Shown: positions 1-15,433, numbered from the stretch's first letter. The stretch is DNA of 26,562 nt from JBDXHU01 sp039989475 (GCA_039989475.1 JBDXHU010000001.1:1-26562), one strand, 5' to 3'. Translations and numbers: made by a program. The notes: generated by a model not told the origin, from the letters alone.

Positions 1-1
1 T

Positions 2-142
2 GAGATGGTCATGCCGGGCGACAACGTGCAGATGGTTGCCACGCTGATCGCACCGATTGCGATGGAAGAAGGCCTGCGTTTTGCTATCCGTGAGGGTGGC
101 CGTACTGTAGGTGCTGGAGTGGTAGCGAAGATCATCGAGTAA
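2..142 (+). CDS. tuf: Elongation factor Tu, C-terminal fragment (first tuf copy)
   Basis: Only the last 46 codons and the stop are present; the gene begins before the window. The residues are the typical end of EF-Tu domain III, including MVMPGDNVQM, FAIREGGRTVGAGVV and a final KIIE. EF-Tu is the GTPase that delivers aminoacyl-tRNA to the ribosome; domain III contacts tRNA and EF-Ts. It sits just upstream of tRNA-Trp and secE-nusG, the tufB position in Pseudomonas-like genomes. A second tuf begins at 26424, so the genome has at least two copies in the same orientation. Identity is certain from sequence; exact equality of the copies cannot be tested because the visible parts do not overlap. 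Confidence 0.97.
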   Translation, partial: EMVMPGDNVQMVATLIAPIAMEEGLRFAIREGGRTVGAGVVAKIIE

Positions 143-150
143 TCGATGAT

Positions 151-184
151 GGAATGCCGAGGCCTAAATGGCCGCAGGCATTCC
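151..184 (+). other. Hairpin just after tuf
   Basis: An 8-bp perfect stem, GGAATGCC (151-158) with GGCATTCC (177-184), encloses an inner GGCC/GGCC stem (161-164 with 170-173). It begins nine bases after the tuf stop. No T tract follows, so it looks more like a 3'-end stabilising or processing structure than an intrinsic terminator. Confidence 0.55.
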
Positions 185-259
185 GGGGTCGGAGGTCACG
201 CAGGTGACGGTGGGTAACTGCTAGCAGTTATCCACGGGCAACAAGAGTCCTCTGACTCC
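185..259 (+). repeat. Palindromic repeat element, copy A1
   Basis: A 75-bp element that aligns with the copy at 3011-3105. The left 33 bp align without gaps (25 of 33 identical), including an identical CGGTGGGTAA. The right 29 bp also align without gaps (23 of 29 identical), sharing TCCACGG and AACAAG at the same spacing. Internal symmetry: GTCAC/GTGAC stem at 195-208 and a perfect 16-bp palindrome at 215-230. It looks like a REP- or MITE-type intergenic repeat; no transposase is nearby. Confidence 0.65.
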
Positions 260-281
260 TTATTGAAGCACACTGCAACAA

Positions 282-340
282 GGGGTCAGCGGAGTGTGGA
301 AAACTTGCTTTGCAAGTTTACGCACATCACCACTTACCCC
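282..340 (-). repeat. Palindromic repeat element, copy A2 (inverted)
   Basis: A 59-bp element whose ends, read on the reverse strand, are GGGGTAAGTGGT and TCCGCTGACCCC. Both 12-mers are identical to the ends of the copy at 3011-3105. The centre is a triloop hairpin, AAACTTGC-TTT-GCAAGTTT (301-319), at the place where the other copies carry different hairpins. It lies 22 bp from copy A1 in the opposite orientation. Confidence 0.65.
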
Positions 341-386
341 GGATATCCTCGGGCCGTTGAGGCCCTCGGATTTCCAGAAAAAAGAC

Positions 387-410
387 AGCCGAGCGGTAGC
401 TCGGCTTTGT
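387..410 (+). terminator. Probable intrinsic terminator after tuf
   Basis: Perfect 8-bp stem AGCCGAGC (387-394) / GCTCGGCT (399-406) with a GGTA loop, followed by a short T-rich TTGT and preceded by an A-rich run (378-383). The T tract is weak, so read-through into tRNA-Trp is plausible. It is the best terminator candidate between tuf and the tRNA. Confidence 0.6.
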
Positions 411-429
411 CGTATATAGAAGGAATGTT

Positions 430-503
<74 letters not shown>

Positions 504-505
<2 letters not shown>

Positions 506-569
506 CTCTTTACACAGAGACGCCGCAGGCGCTTTGTGAGGGGGCGCCGCAGGCGCCTTACAAAGAGTG
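504..569 (+). other. Nested stem structure following tRNA-Trp
   Basis: An outer 8-bp stem CACTCTTT (504-511) / AAAGAGTG (562-569) encloses two triloop hairpins: CGCC-GCA-GGCG (521-531) and GGCGCC-GCA-GGCGCC (543-557). The two inner hairpins belong to an imperfect ~21-bp direct repeat. No T tract follows. It may guide tRNA 3' processing or protect the end; it uses the last two bases of the tRNA in its outer stem. Confidence 0.6.
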
Positions 570-637
570 GTAGTAAACGTCGAAGCGGGGCGAGAGCACT
601 GTTGGGCGCAAATGGACACAGAGGTGTACAGGGTTAA

Positions 638-1000
638 ATGAGTTCGGAAGTAAGCGAGAGTCGCTTCGATAATGTGAAGTGGGTAGTTGTAGCCGCGCTG
701 GTTGCAGTTGGCGTTTATGGCAATAGTTATTTTGCCGATGAATCGCTGCTGTACCGCGTGCTTGGGCTGTTGGTGCTGGCAATCGTTGCCGGCTTGATAG
801 CGCTACAGACCGCGCAGGGTGATGCGTTCTGGCAACTGGTCAAGGGCTCACGGACCGAAATTCGGAAAGTGGTGTGGCCAACGCGTAACGAAACTGTGCA
901 GACCACGATGATCGTGGTTGCTTTTGTGTTTCTGGTGGCATTAATCCTGTGGGGTCTGGATTCCCTGCTGGGTTGGCTGGTCTCACTGGTAATTGGATAG
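638..1000 (+). CDS. secE: Preprotein translocase subunit SecE
   Basis: A 120-residue protein, close to the roughly 127 residues of E. coli SecE, with three hydrophobic segments (about residues 14-30, 38-58 and 91-119). The conserved cytoplasmic amphipathic stretch lies before the last segment (EIRKVVWPTRNETVQTT, about 74-90), the SecE signature. SecE clamps SecY in the SecYEG channel of the inner membrane and is essential for protein export. It starts at ATG downstream of tRNA-Trp and is followed closely by nusG, the nearly universal secE-nusG pair. No oddities; the family-specific WPTR motif makes the assignment firm. Confidence 0.97.
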   Translation: MSSEVSESRFDNVKWVVVAALVAVGVYGNSYFADESLLYRVLGLLVLAIVAGLIALQTAQGDAFWQLVKGSRTEIRKVVWPTRNETVQTTMIVVAFVFLVALILWGLDSLLGWLVSLVIG

Positions 1001-1019
1001 GTGTGGAGAAGGATTAGGA

Positions 1020-1553
1020 ATGTCTAAGCGTTGGTACGTCGTTCACGCCTATTCCGGCTACGAAAAGAAAGTAGCTGGCGCGCTCAAGGAGCGCATTGAA
1101 CTGCACGGTATGCAGGACCGCTTTGGTGAGGTTCTGGTGCCGACAGAAGAAGTGATTGAGATGCGCGCGGGCCAAAAGCGCCGCAGCGAGCGTAAGTTTT
1201 TCCCGGGTTATGTGCTTGTGCAGATGGACCTGGATGACGATACCTGGCACCTGGTCAAGGATACTCCCAGGGTTATGGGCTTCATCGGTGGCAAGGCGGA
1301 TCGCCCGGCTCCGATTACCGAGGCAGAGGCTAATGCCATTCTGCAGCGGGTTGAAGACGGCGTCGAGGCGCCGCGACCCAAGACCTTGTTCGAGCCTGGC
1401 GAAATGGTGCGGGTTATCGACGGTCCCTTTAACGACTTCAATGGTGTCGTTGAAGAGGTTAACTATGAGAAAAGCCGCCTGCAGGTGGCAGTACTGATTT
1501 TTGGACGTTCCACACCGGTGGAGCTGGAATTTGGTCAGGTCGAGAAGGCCTGA
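1020..1553 (+). CDS. nusG: Transcription termination/antitermination factor NusG
   Basis: 177 residues starting MSKRWYVVHAYSGYEKKV, typical of the NusG NGN domain (about 1-115), followed by a C-terminal KOW domain (FEPGEMVRVIDGPFNDFNG onward). NusG binds RNA polymerase clamp helices through NGN and contacts Rho or ribosomal S10 through KOW, coupling transcription with translation and termination. I chose ATG at 1020 because it follows a purine-rich GGAGAAGGA site and matches family N-termini. An upstream in-frame start at 993 would add nine non-conserved residues and overlap secE. It is co-transcribed with secE, 19 bp apart. Confidence 0.97.
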   Translation: MSKRWYVVHAYSGYEKKVAGALKERIELHGMQDRFGEVLVPTEEVIEMRAGQKRRSERKFFPGYVLVQMDLDDDTWHLVKDTPRVMGFIGGKADRPAPITEAEANAILQRVEDGVEAPRPKTLFEPGEMVRVIDGPFNDFNGVVEEVNYEKSRLQVAVLIFGRSTPVELEFGQVEKA

Positions 1554-1620
1554 CCTTTACAACAGGGGAGCCCGAAGCTCGCAAGAGTGGTACGGCGCTT
1601 GAACCCGAGGAGAAAACGCA

Positions 1621-2055
1621 ATGGCTGCCAAGATTCAAGCCTATATCAAGCTACAGGTGCCTGCTGGTCAGGCCAATCCAAGCCCGCCCGTAGGCCCCGC
1701 ACTGGGCCAGCACGGCGTCAACATCATGGATTTCTGCAAAGCGTTCAACGCAGAAACCCAGGGTACCGAGCAGGGCCTGCCGATTCCGGTTGTGATTACG
1801 GTTTACGCTGATCGCAGCTTCACTTTTATCAAGAAGACCCCGCCAGCTTCCGTATTGCTGCGTAAGGCCGCCAAGATCAAGAGTGGTTCTGGTACACCGA
1901 ATACCGACAAAGTGGGCAAGGTAACCCGCGCTCAGTTGGAAGAAATAGCCGAAGCCAAGTGGCCGGACCTGACTGCCGCCGATATGGACGCCGCTGTGCG
2001 GACTATTGCTGGTAGCGCGCGTTCCGCCGGTATCGAGACTGAGGGGGTTAAGTAA
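1621..2055 (+). CDS. rplK: 50S ribosomal protein L11
   Basis: 144 residues with the L11 signature: N-terminal domain with KLQVPAGQANPSPPVGPALGQ (about 11-31) and a C-terminal rRNA-binding domain including the KIKSGSGTPN region and a final GxARSxGIE element. L11 forms the GTPase-associated centre with 23S rRNA and L10-L12 and is needed for RelA activation on stalled ribosomes. The proline-rich N-terminal helix region, target of thiostrepton-type antibiotics, is conserved. An AGGAGAA ribosome binding site precedes ATG. Its stop overlaps the rplA start by one base (TAATG), implying translational coupling. In the family, L1 represses this rplKA unit by binding the mRNA. Confidence 0.98.
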   Translation: MAAKIQAYIKLQVPAGQANPSPPVGPALGQHGVNIMDFCKAFNAETQGTEQGLPIPVVITVYADRSFTFIKKTPPASVLLRKAAKIKSGSGTPNTDKVGKVTRAQLEEIAEAKWPDLTAADMDAAVRTIAGSARSAGIETEGVK

Positions 2056-2750
2056 TGGCCAAGTTGAGCAAGCGCGCACGCGCTATCCAGGAAAAAGTTG
2101 AACCGGGCAAGCAATACACCATTGGCGAGGCCGTTGACCTGCTGAAGGAATGTGCCACTGCCAAGTTTCGTGAGTCCATTGAATTAGCTGTGAACCTGGG
2201 CATTGATGCCAAAAAGTCTGAGCAGGCTGTACGTGGCGCAACCACCTTGCCTCATGGTACTGGCAGTGAAGTCCGTGTTGCTGTTTTCACCTCCGGGGAC
2301 AACGTCGACAAGGCAACTGCCGCCGGCGCCGACCTGGTAGGCATGGAAGATCTGGCTGACAAGGTCAAGGCAGGCGAGATGGATTTTGACGTGGTTATCG
2401 CTACACCAGACGCTATGCGAGTTGTCGGTCAGCTGGGCCAGGTTCTGGGTCCCCGCGGCCTGATGCCGAACCCCAAGACCGGCACGGTGACGCCCGACGT
2501 TGAGACTGCGGTCAAGAACGCCAAGGCTGGACAGGTGCGTTTTCGTACCGACAAGAACGGCATCGTTCATGGCGGCATCGGCAAGATCGATTTTGAACTC
2601 GACGCCATCAAGGAAAACCTTGAAGCCGTACTGGCGGACCTGCAGAAGGCCAAGCCAGCCGCTTCCAAGGGAATATATATGAAGAAGGTGACCCTGAGCA
2701 CAACCATGGGTCCTGGACTGGCTATCGACCAGTCAACGCTAGAAATTTGA
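2055..2750 (+). CDS. rplA: 50S ribosomal protein L1
   Basis: 231 residues, close to the E. coli length (234). Conserved L1 regions are visible: MAKLSKRARAI start, TLPHGTG near residues 64-70, ATPDAMRVVGQLGQVLGPRG (about 116-135), LMPNPKTGTVT, and a C-terminal KGIYMKKVTLSTTMGPG. L1 binds helix 76-78 of 23S rRNA at the E-site stalk and in the family autoregulates the L11-L1 message. The start overlaps the rplK stop by one base. Immediately after its stop a short stem GCCCC/GGGGC (2758-2772) is followed by the long rplJ leader. No abnormalities. Confidence 0.98.
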   Translation: MAKLSKRARAIQEKVEPGKQYTIGEAVDLLKECATAKFRESIELAVNLGIDAKKSEQAVRGATTLPHGTGSEVRVAVFTSGDNVDKATAAGADLVGMEDLADKVKAGEMDFDVVIATPDAMRVVGQLGQVLGPRGLMPNPKTGTVTPDVETAVKNAKAGQVRFRTDKNGIVHGGIGKIDFELDAIKENLEAVLADLQKAKPAASKGIYMKKVTLSTTMGPGLAIDQSTLEI

Positions 2751-2806
2751 TCGGATAGCCCCCACAAGGGGCGATCCCTCAAGTGCCTTGCACGGATGCG
2801 AGGCAA

Positions 2807-2843
2807 CTGATCAGGAACTTAACCTATTGGTGGTCCTGATCAG
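2807..2843 (+). other. 10-bp stem-loop early in the rplA-rplJ gap
   Basis: CTGATCAGGA (2807-2816) pairs perfectly with TCCTGATCAG (2834-2843), leaving a 17-nt loop. No T run follows, so I do not call it a terminator; it may be an mRNA processing or stabilising element between the L11-L1 and L10-L12 segments. Confidence 0.5.
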
Positions 2844-2849
2844 CTTTGA

Positions 2850-3000
2850 GGTCTTTGGAAGAGGCGCCAGCTCCAAGAGCTTTAGCTGAGTACTGAAGAC
2901 CATCAAAGACCGTAGGTGCGGTTGCAGCAGGCAGGCAGCCACTTAATCGAGAGAAATCTCTACCTACGCAGATGGGGGCATGCGAAGCATGCAGGCGTCC
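2850..3000 (+). promoter_or_regulatory. L10-type leader (rplJ autoregulatory region)
   Basis: The segment contains a long-range stem GGTCTTTG (2850-2857) / CAAAGACC (2904-2911), then CGTAGGT (2911-2917) pairing with ACCTACG (2962-2968). Between these lies a CTTAAT motif and a GAGA-GAAA-TCTC hairpin with a GNRA loop (2949-2960). ACCTACGCAGATGG resembles the conserved 3' side of the L10 leader as I remember it. In the family, the L10(L12)4 complex binds this leader and represses rplJL translation. Boundaries are approximate, and the rplA-rplJ gap of 401 bases holds no gene. Confidence 0.65.
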
Positions 3001-3065
3001 TATGGACGCCGGGGTAAGTGGTAACGCCGTTAGCGGTGGGTAAGTACAGAGTACTTTCCCCCATC
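2971..3065 (+). other. Multibranched stem enclosing four triloop hairpins
   Basis: An outer 8-bp stem GATGGGGG (2971-2978) / CCCCCATC (3058-3065) encloses GCATGC-GAA-GCATGC (2978-2992), GGCGTCC-TAT-GGACGCC (2994-3010), TAAC-GCC-GTTA (3022-3032) and AAGTAC-AGA-GTACTT (3042-3056). All four loops are three bases. It overlaps the left part of repeat copy B and lies between the L10 leader core and rplJ. Confidence 0.6.
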
Positions 3066-3105
3066 CGGGGACTACGTCCACGGATAACAAGGTTCCGCTG
3101 ACCCC
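3011..3105 (+). repeat. Palindromic repeat element, copy B, inside the rplJ leader
   Basis: A 95-bp element with imperfect inverted ends GGGGTAAGTGGT and TCCGCTGACCCC. Both ends are identical (12 of 12) to the inverted copy at 282-340; copy A1 at 185-259 aligns over both halves. Compared with A1 it has a longer centre that includes GGAC-TAC-GTCC (3069-3079) flanked by TCCG/CGGA. Its position between the L10 leader core and rplJ could alter leader folding. Confidence 0.65.
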
Positions 3106-3151
3106 AGCATAAATTTGCTGCCCAAATTGTAACTAACCAGGAGTAGATCCA

Positions 3152-3685
3152 GTGGCAATTGGACTCGACGACAAGAAAACAATCGTTTCTGAAGTCAACG
3201 AGACTGCCAACAGTGCACTGTCCCTGGTGGTAGCCGACTCGCGCGGCTGCACCGTGGATGAGATGACGGCTCTGCGTAAAGATGCTCGTGAAAACCAGAT
3301 TATGCTTCGCGTTGTGCGAAACACTCTGGCCAAGCGTGCGTTTGAAGGAACGGAATACGAGTGTGTCTCTGAGACACTCGCAGGTCCGTCCCTGTTTGGA
3401 TTTTCTATGGAAGATCCAGGCGCGGCAGCTCGAATCTTTAAGGATTTTGCCAAAGAACATGATGAGTTCGAGGTAAAGGCACTGGCGGTAAGTGGCCAGT
3501 TACTGGGTGCGGAACAAATTGATGTATTAGCCAAGTTGCCGACACGCGACCAGGCACTCTCGATGTTGATGAGTGTCATGCAAGCGCCGGTTTCCAAGCT
3601 GGTACGTACAATGAACGAAGTACCTGGAAAGCTGGTACGTACCGTTGCGGCGGTTCGTGATCAGAAGCAAGAAGAGGCTGCGTAA
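3152..3685 (+). CDS. rplJ: 50S ribosomal protein L10
   Basis: 177 residues starting at GTG, preceded by CAGGAGTAG as ribosome binding site. L10 hallmarks: N-terminal rRNA-binding domain with SLVVADSRGCTVDEMTALR (about 29-47) and LRVVRNTLAKRAFEGTEYE (about 58-76), then GPSLFGFS, and a C-terminal helix (VRTVAAVRDQKQEEAA) that docks L12 dimers. L10 anchors the L7/L12 stalk that recruits translation factors. Somewhat longer than E. coli L10 (165) but normal for the family. In the family it represses rplJL translation through the upstream leader. It is 35 bp ahead of rplL. Confidence 0.97.
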   Translation: MAIGLDDKKTIVSEVNETANSALSLVVADSRGCTVDEMTALRKDARENQIMLRVVRNTLAKRAFEGTEYECVSETLAGPSLFGFSMEDPGAAARIFKDFAKEHDEFEVKALAVSGQLLGAEQIDVLAKLPTRDQALSMLMSVMQAPVSKLVRTMNEVPGKLVRTVAAVRDQKQEEAA

Positions 3686-3720
3686 GCAGTCAAACAAATC
3701 AGCTAAAGGAGATAAGAGTC

Positions 3721-4104
3721 ATGGCTCTGTCTAAAGACGATATTTTAAATGCAATTTCCGAAATGAGCGTAATGGACATCGTTGAGCTCATCGAGGCAAT
3801 GGAAGAGAAGTTCGGTGTATCTGCAGCTGCAGCTGTTGCTGCCGCTCCGGCTGCCGCCGCTGGCGGTGACGCAGGCGCTGCTGCTGAAGAGCAGACCGAG
3901 TTTGATGTAATGCTGACCGGTGTTGGTGACAAGAAAGTTAATGTCATCAAGGTCGTTCGCGCAGTAACCGGTCTGGGCCTGAAAGAAGCCAAGGGCCTGG
4001 TTGATGGCGCTCCTTCCGCTATTAAGGAAGGCGTGTCAAAGGACGAAGCAGAAGACGTCCTCAAGCAGTTGGAAGAAGCTGGCGCAGCAGCAGAGCTTAA
4101 GTAA
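3721..4104 (+). CDS. rplL: 50S ribosomal protein L7/L12
   Basis: 127 residues with an N-terminal dimerisation/L10-binding helix region (about 1-32), an alanine-rich hinge (about 36-55, AAAAVAAAPAAAAGG), and a C-terminal factor-binding domain containing KVNVIKVVRAVTGLGLKEAKGLVDGAP. L12 dimers on the L10 stalk bind EF-G, EF-Tu, IF2 and RF3 and stimulate their GTPase. A strong AAAGGAG ribosome binding site lies 11 bases upstream, fitting the need for several L12 copies per L10. It is followed by an attenuator-like hairpin before rpoB. Confidence 0.98.
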   Translation: MALSKDDILNAISEMSVMDIVELIEAMEEKFGVSAAAAVAAAPAAAAGGDAGAAAEEQTEFDVMLTGVGDKKVNVIKVVRAVTGLGLKEAKGLVDGAPSAIKEGVSKDEAEDVLKQLEEAGAAAELK

Positions 4105-4140
4105 GCTCAGTTGTTCAGCGTTATAGCTGTCGCGTGCAGA

Positions 4141-4174
4141 GGCTGCCAGGGTGTGAAAACCCGGGCGGCCTTTT
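4141..4174 (+). terminator. Attenuator-like hairpin between rplL and rpoB
   Basis: A 12-bp stem (4141-4152 with 4159-4170) with one G-T wobble and one mismatch, loop GTGAAA, followed directly by TTTT. In E. coli a partial terminator in the same place lowers rpoBC expression relative to ribosomal proteins. Here structure and position support the same role; the efficiency cannot be read from sequence. Confidence 0.75.
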
Positions 4175-4267
4175 GCCGCTTATTGTAAGAGATTATCAGG
4201 TCCCACTACTGGGATGGCGGACGTCACTCAAAGTGATGTCTAAAGAATATGATGCCGGGGAGTACAG

Positions 4268-8341
<4,074 letters not shown>

Positions 8342-8381
8342 CACATTGAATTTTGCGTAATTCCCTTTTGGAGGAATAGCT

Positions 8382-12602
<4,221 letters not shown>

Positions 12603-12610
12603 TTTCCTGA

Positions 12611-12643
12611 TTCCCCGCTGGGCGGGGAACTGGGTTTCCAGTT
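12611..12643 (+). other. Tandem hairpins after rpoC
   Basis: TTCCCCGC-TGG-GCGGGGAA (12611-12629), an 8-bp stem with triloop, is followed at once by AACTGG-GTTT-CCAGTT (12628-12643). Neither has a T tract; together with the next hairpin they make a three-hairpin 3' end for the rpoBC message. Confidence 0.6.
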
Positions 12644-12644
12644 C

Positions 12645-12677
12645 GAAAGGGCTCCCCCGTAAGGGTGAGCCCTTTTC
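12645..12677 (+). terminator. Intrinsic terminator of the rpoBC operon
   Basis: GAAAGGGCTC (12645-12654) pairs with GAGCCCTTTTC (12667-12677, one extra T); the apical loop contains CCC-GTAA-GGG. The T-rich 3' arm fits an intrinsic terminator. It ends 20 bp before the ATG of the second EF-G gene, leaving little room for a separate promoter, so that gene may depend on read-through. Confidence 0.7.
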
Positions 12678-12697
12678 ATAATTTAACGAGTGGAACA

Positions 12698-14791
12698 ATG
12701 ACAGACTTATCCTTATACAGAAACATCGGAATCTTCGCGCACGTCGACGCGGGTAAGACCACGACGACAGAACGCATACTTAAGCTGACCGGAAAAATCC
12801 ATAAAACTGGCGAAGTTCACGATGGAGCGGCAACCACCGACTTCATGGACCAGGAGCAGGAGCGCGGTATTACCATCCAGTCCGCGGCGACTACCTGCTT
12901 CTGGAAAGATCATCGCTTGAACATCATCGATACGCCAGGACACGTTGACTTCACCGTAGAAGTTTATCGTTCACTTAAAGTCCTTGATGGCGGTGTTGGT
13001 GTTTTCTGTGGCTCCGGTGGTGTAGAGCCTCAGTCAGAGACCAACTGGCGCTATGCCAATGAATCCGAAGTTTCCCGCCTGATCTTTGTGAACAAACTCG
13101 ATCGCATAGGCGCAGACTTCCTGCGTGTTGTTGACCAGGTCAAGAAAGTCCTGGGTGCAAATCCGCTGGTTATGACGCTGCCTATTGGTCGCGAAGACGA
13201 CTTTGTCGGCGTAGTGGATGTCCTCACCAAGCAGGCTTATATCTGGGACGATACTGGACTACCCGAGAACTTCGAAGTCACTGATGTACCCGCTGACATG
13301 GTTGATGAAGTCGATATGTACCATGAGCAACTTGTCGAAACTGCTGTAGAGCAAGACGACGATTTGATGATGATGTATATGGAAGGGGAAGAGCCTTCAA
13401 TCGAAGACCTCAAGCGCTGTATTCGTAAAGGTACGCGTACTATGGACTTCTTTCCCACCTTCTGTGGCTCCGCATTCAAGAACAAGGGCGTACAGCTGGT
13501 TCTTGATGCCGTGGTTGATTATCTGCCCAGCCCCACTGAAGTAGATCCGCAACCTTTAACGGATGAAGAAGGTGAGCCCACGGGTGAAGTGGCTACTGTT
13601 TCTATTGAAGAGCCTCTGCGCGCACTGGCATTCAAGATTATGGATGACCGCTTCGGTGCGCTGACATTTATTCGTATTTATTCCGGCATACTGGAAAAAG
13701 GCACGACCATCCTTAACTCTTTCACCGGCAAGACCGAGCGTATCGGACGCATGGTTGAAATGCATGCCGACGACCGCAGTGAAATTGATCGCGCTCAGGC
13801 CGGTGACATTATTGCCTGCGTTGGCATGAAGAACGTGCAAACCGGTCACACGCTGTGCGACCCAAACAATCCCTGTACGCTGGAAGCCATGGTATTCCCT
13901 GATCCGGTTATCTCGATTGCCGTTGCGCCCAAAGACAAGGGCGGTTCGGAGAAGATGGGTATCGCGATCGGTAAGATGATTGCAGAAGATCCTTCCTTCC
14001 GGGTTGAGACCGACGAGGACTCAGGTGAAACCATTCTTAAGGGAATGGGCGAGCTTCACCTGGATATCAAGATCGACATTCTTAACCGTACTTACGGCGT
14101 GGAACTCGAGGTTGGTCAGCCACAGGTAGCGTATCGTGAAACGATTACCCAGGAAGTCGATGACAGCTACACCCACAAGAAGCAGTCAGGTGGTTCGGGC
14201 CAGTTCGGTAAGATTGATTACCGTATCAAGCCAGGCGAGCCGGGTAGCGGCTTCAATTTCGGATCCATTGTTGTGGGTGGTAACGTTCCTAAAGAGTTCT
14301 TCCCGGCTATCGAGAAAGGCTTCAAGGGCATGATGGAGCAGGGTCCGCTTGCCGGCTTCCCGGTTCTGGATGTTGAAATCGAACTGTACGATGGTGGCTT
14401 CCACGCAGTGGATTCATCAGCCGTGGCCTTTGAATTGGCAGCTCGCGGCGCTTTCCGTCAGTCCATGCCTAAAGCTGGCCCCCAGATCATTGAGCCCATC
14501 ATGAAGGTCGATGTATTCACCCCGGAAGATCATGTGGGTGATGTGATTGGCGACCTTAACCGCCGTCGTGGCATGATCAAGGATCAGGAAGCCGGTAACA
14601 CAGGTGTGCGTATTAAAGCAGACGTCCCTCTGTCGGAAATGTTCGGCTATATCGGTAGCCTGCGGACCATGACCTCAGGTCGCGGTCAGTTCTCAATGGA
14701 GTTTGCGCACTACATGCCATGCCCGTCTTCAGTATCTGAAAAGGTCATTGAAGAAGAGAAGGCACGCCAGGAAGCCAAGAAGAAGAAATAG
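12698..14791 (+). CDS. fusA2: Elongation factor G, second paralogue (FusA2/EF-G2 type)
   Basis: 697 residues with all EF-G domains: G1 AHVDAGKTT (about 16-24), G3 DTPGH, G4 NKLD, domain II with a TFIRIYSG stretch, domain III GMGELHLDI, domain IV QSGGSGQFG, domain V. It matches the gammaproteobacterial FusA2 group (MTDLSLYRNIGIFAHVD, FWKDHRLNIIDTPGHVDF) rather than the main EF-G at 24131. Such paralogues may favour recycling or special conditions; the role here is inferred only. The C-terminus ends in a lysine-rich tail (ARQEAKKKK) absent from the other copy. ATG 12698 is chosen; an upstream GTG at 12665 lies inside the rpoC terminator. The ribosome binding site is weak. Confidence 0.93.
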   Translation: MTDLSLYRNIGIFAHVDAGKTTTTERILKLTGKIHKTGEVHDGAATTDFMDQEQERGITIQSAATTCFWKDHRLNIIDTPGHVDFTVEVYRSLKVLDGGVGVFCGSGGVEPQSETNWRYANESEVSRLIFVNKLDRIGADFLRVVDQVKKVLGANPLVMTLPIGREDDFVGVVDVLTKQAYIWDDTGLPENFEVTDVPADMVDEVDMYHEQLVETAVEQDDDLMMMYMEGEEPSIEDLKRCIRKGTRTMDFFPTFCGSAFKNKGVQLVLDAVVDYLPSPTEVDPQPLTDEEGEPTGEVATVSIEEPLRALAFKIMDDRFGALTFIRIYSGILEKGTTILNSFTGKTERIGRMVEMHADDRSEIDRAQAGDIIACVGMKNVQTGHTLCDPNNPCTLEAMVFPDPVISIAVAPKDKGGSEKMGIAIGKMIAEDPSFRVETDEDSGETILKGMGELHLDIKIDILNRTYGVELEVGQPQVAYRETITQEVDDSYTHKKQSGGSGQFGKIDYRIKPGEPGSGFNFGSIVVGGNVPKEFFPAIEKGFKGMMEQGPLAGFPVLDVEIELYDGGFHAVDSSAVAFELAARGAFRQSMPKAGPQIIEPIMKVDVFTPEDHVGDVIGDLNRRRGMIKDQEAGNTGVRIKADVPLSEMFGYIGSLRTMTSGRGQFSMEFAHYMPCPSSVSEKVIEEEKARQEAKKKK

Positions 14792-14796
14792 TCCGC

Positions 14797-14814
14797 TCAA
14801 GCAATAGCGCTTGA
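14797..14814 (+). other. Small hairpin after fusA2
   Basis: TCAAGC (14797-14802) pairs with GCTTGA (14809-14814) around a six-base loop, just ahead of the strong terminator. Confidence 0.4.
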
Positions 14815-14816
14815 AG

Positions 14817-14848
14817 AAAAAGCCCCGACACGGTCGGGGCTTTTTTTT
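14817..14848. terminator. Strong bidirectional terminator
   Basis: AGCCCCGAC (14821-14829) and GTCGGGGCT (14833-14841) form a perfect 9-bp stem with an ACG triloop, extended by an A run upstream and eight Ts downstream. It is a good intrinsic terminator on both strands, closing fusA2 in one direction and the PAP2 operon in the other. Confidence 0.92.
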
Positions 14849-14890
14849 GCGTGGGCTATAACCCTGTCAGCTCGAGCTCCGTGAAACCAC

Positions 14891-15433
14891 TCACCAGCGC
14901 ATGGAAACGCTCACGCCGCCCCCTTCGCTACTAACCCATGGCACCAACTGCACCTTGTCGTTGATGGGGTCGGTAAAATACCAGCCGGTCAAAGTCCCGA
15001 TCGCGGCGCCGGCAACCACGTCGTACCAGTAGTGCTTGCGCGCCCGCTCACGGGCCACACCGGTAATGGTCGCGACCGCGTAGGCGGGCAGGCCGGTTTT
15101 CCAGCCGTAGCGTCGGTGCAGGGTGGTGGCGGAAGCGAAGGCATTGGTAGTGTGCCCCGAGGGAAAGCTGTCGTTGTCGCTGTCATCTGGCCGCTCTTCG
15201 TCTATGAGCGCCTTGCCGGTCAGTGTGATGGCCGCACCCACACCGATACTATAGCTGGCCTGGCGCAAGCCTTCCCAGTCCTTACGGGTCGCGGGCAACA
15301 GTAGCGCTGTGCCGATCAGTCCGTAGGCACCCACATCGCTAATGTCTTCCCAGCTCTCATCGCTCAGGGCATAGGTAGAAGGGATCTGGTTGCAGATCAG
15401 AATAAGGGCTAGTAGAAACTGGTAAAACTTCAT
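14891..15433 (-). CDS. PAP2-superfamily phosphatase, secreted or membrane-associated
   Basis: 180 residues. The three PAP2 motifs are complete: K74-x6-R81-P82, the PSGH motif at 91-94, and R128-x5-H134-x3-D138, the catalytic histidine-aspartate set. The N-terminus MKFYQFLLALILICNQIPSTYA looks like a signal peptide, and several later segments are moderately hydrophobic. PAP2 enzymes remove phosphate from lipids such as phosphatidic acid, undecaprenyl pyrophosphate or lipid A, usually on the periplasmic side; which one cannot be told. ATG at 15433 follows an AAGGA site seven bases upstream and beats a TTG two codons earlier. It is last in a reverse unit behind a kinase-like gene (44-bp gap). 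Confidence 0.88.
   Translation of the reverse strand: MKFYQFLLALILICNQIPSTYALSDESWEDISDVGAYGLIGTALLLPATRKDWEGLRQASYSIGVGAAITLTGKALIDEERPDDSDNDSFPSGHTTNAFASATTLHRRYGWKTGLPAYAVATITGVARERARKHYWYDVVAGAAIGTLTGWYFTDPINDKVQLVPWVSSEGGGVSVSMRW

Noticed and set aside
993..1019. Upstream start for NusG
   Set aside because: Would add nine non-conserved residues and overlap secE; the ATG at 1020 has a better ribosome binding site and matches family N-termini.
12665..12697. Upstream GTG start for the second EF-G
   Set aside because: It lies within the rpoC terminator hairpin, and the added residues are not found in EF-G proteins.
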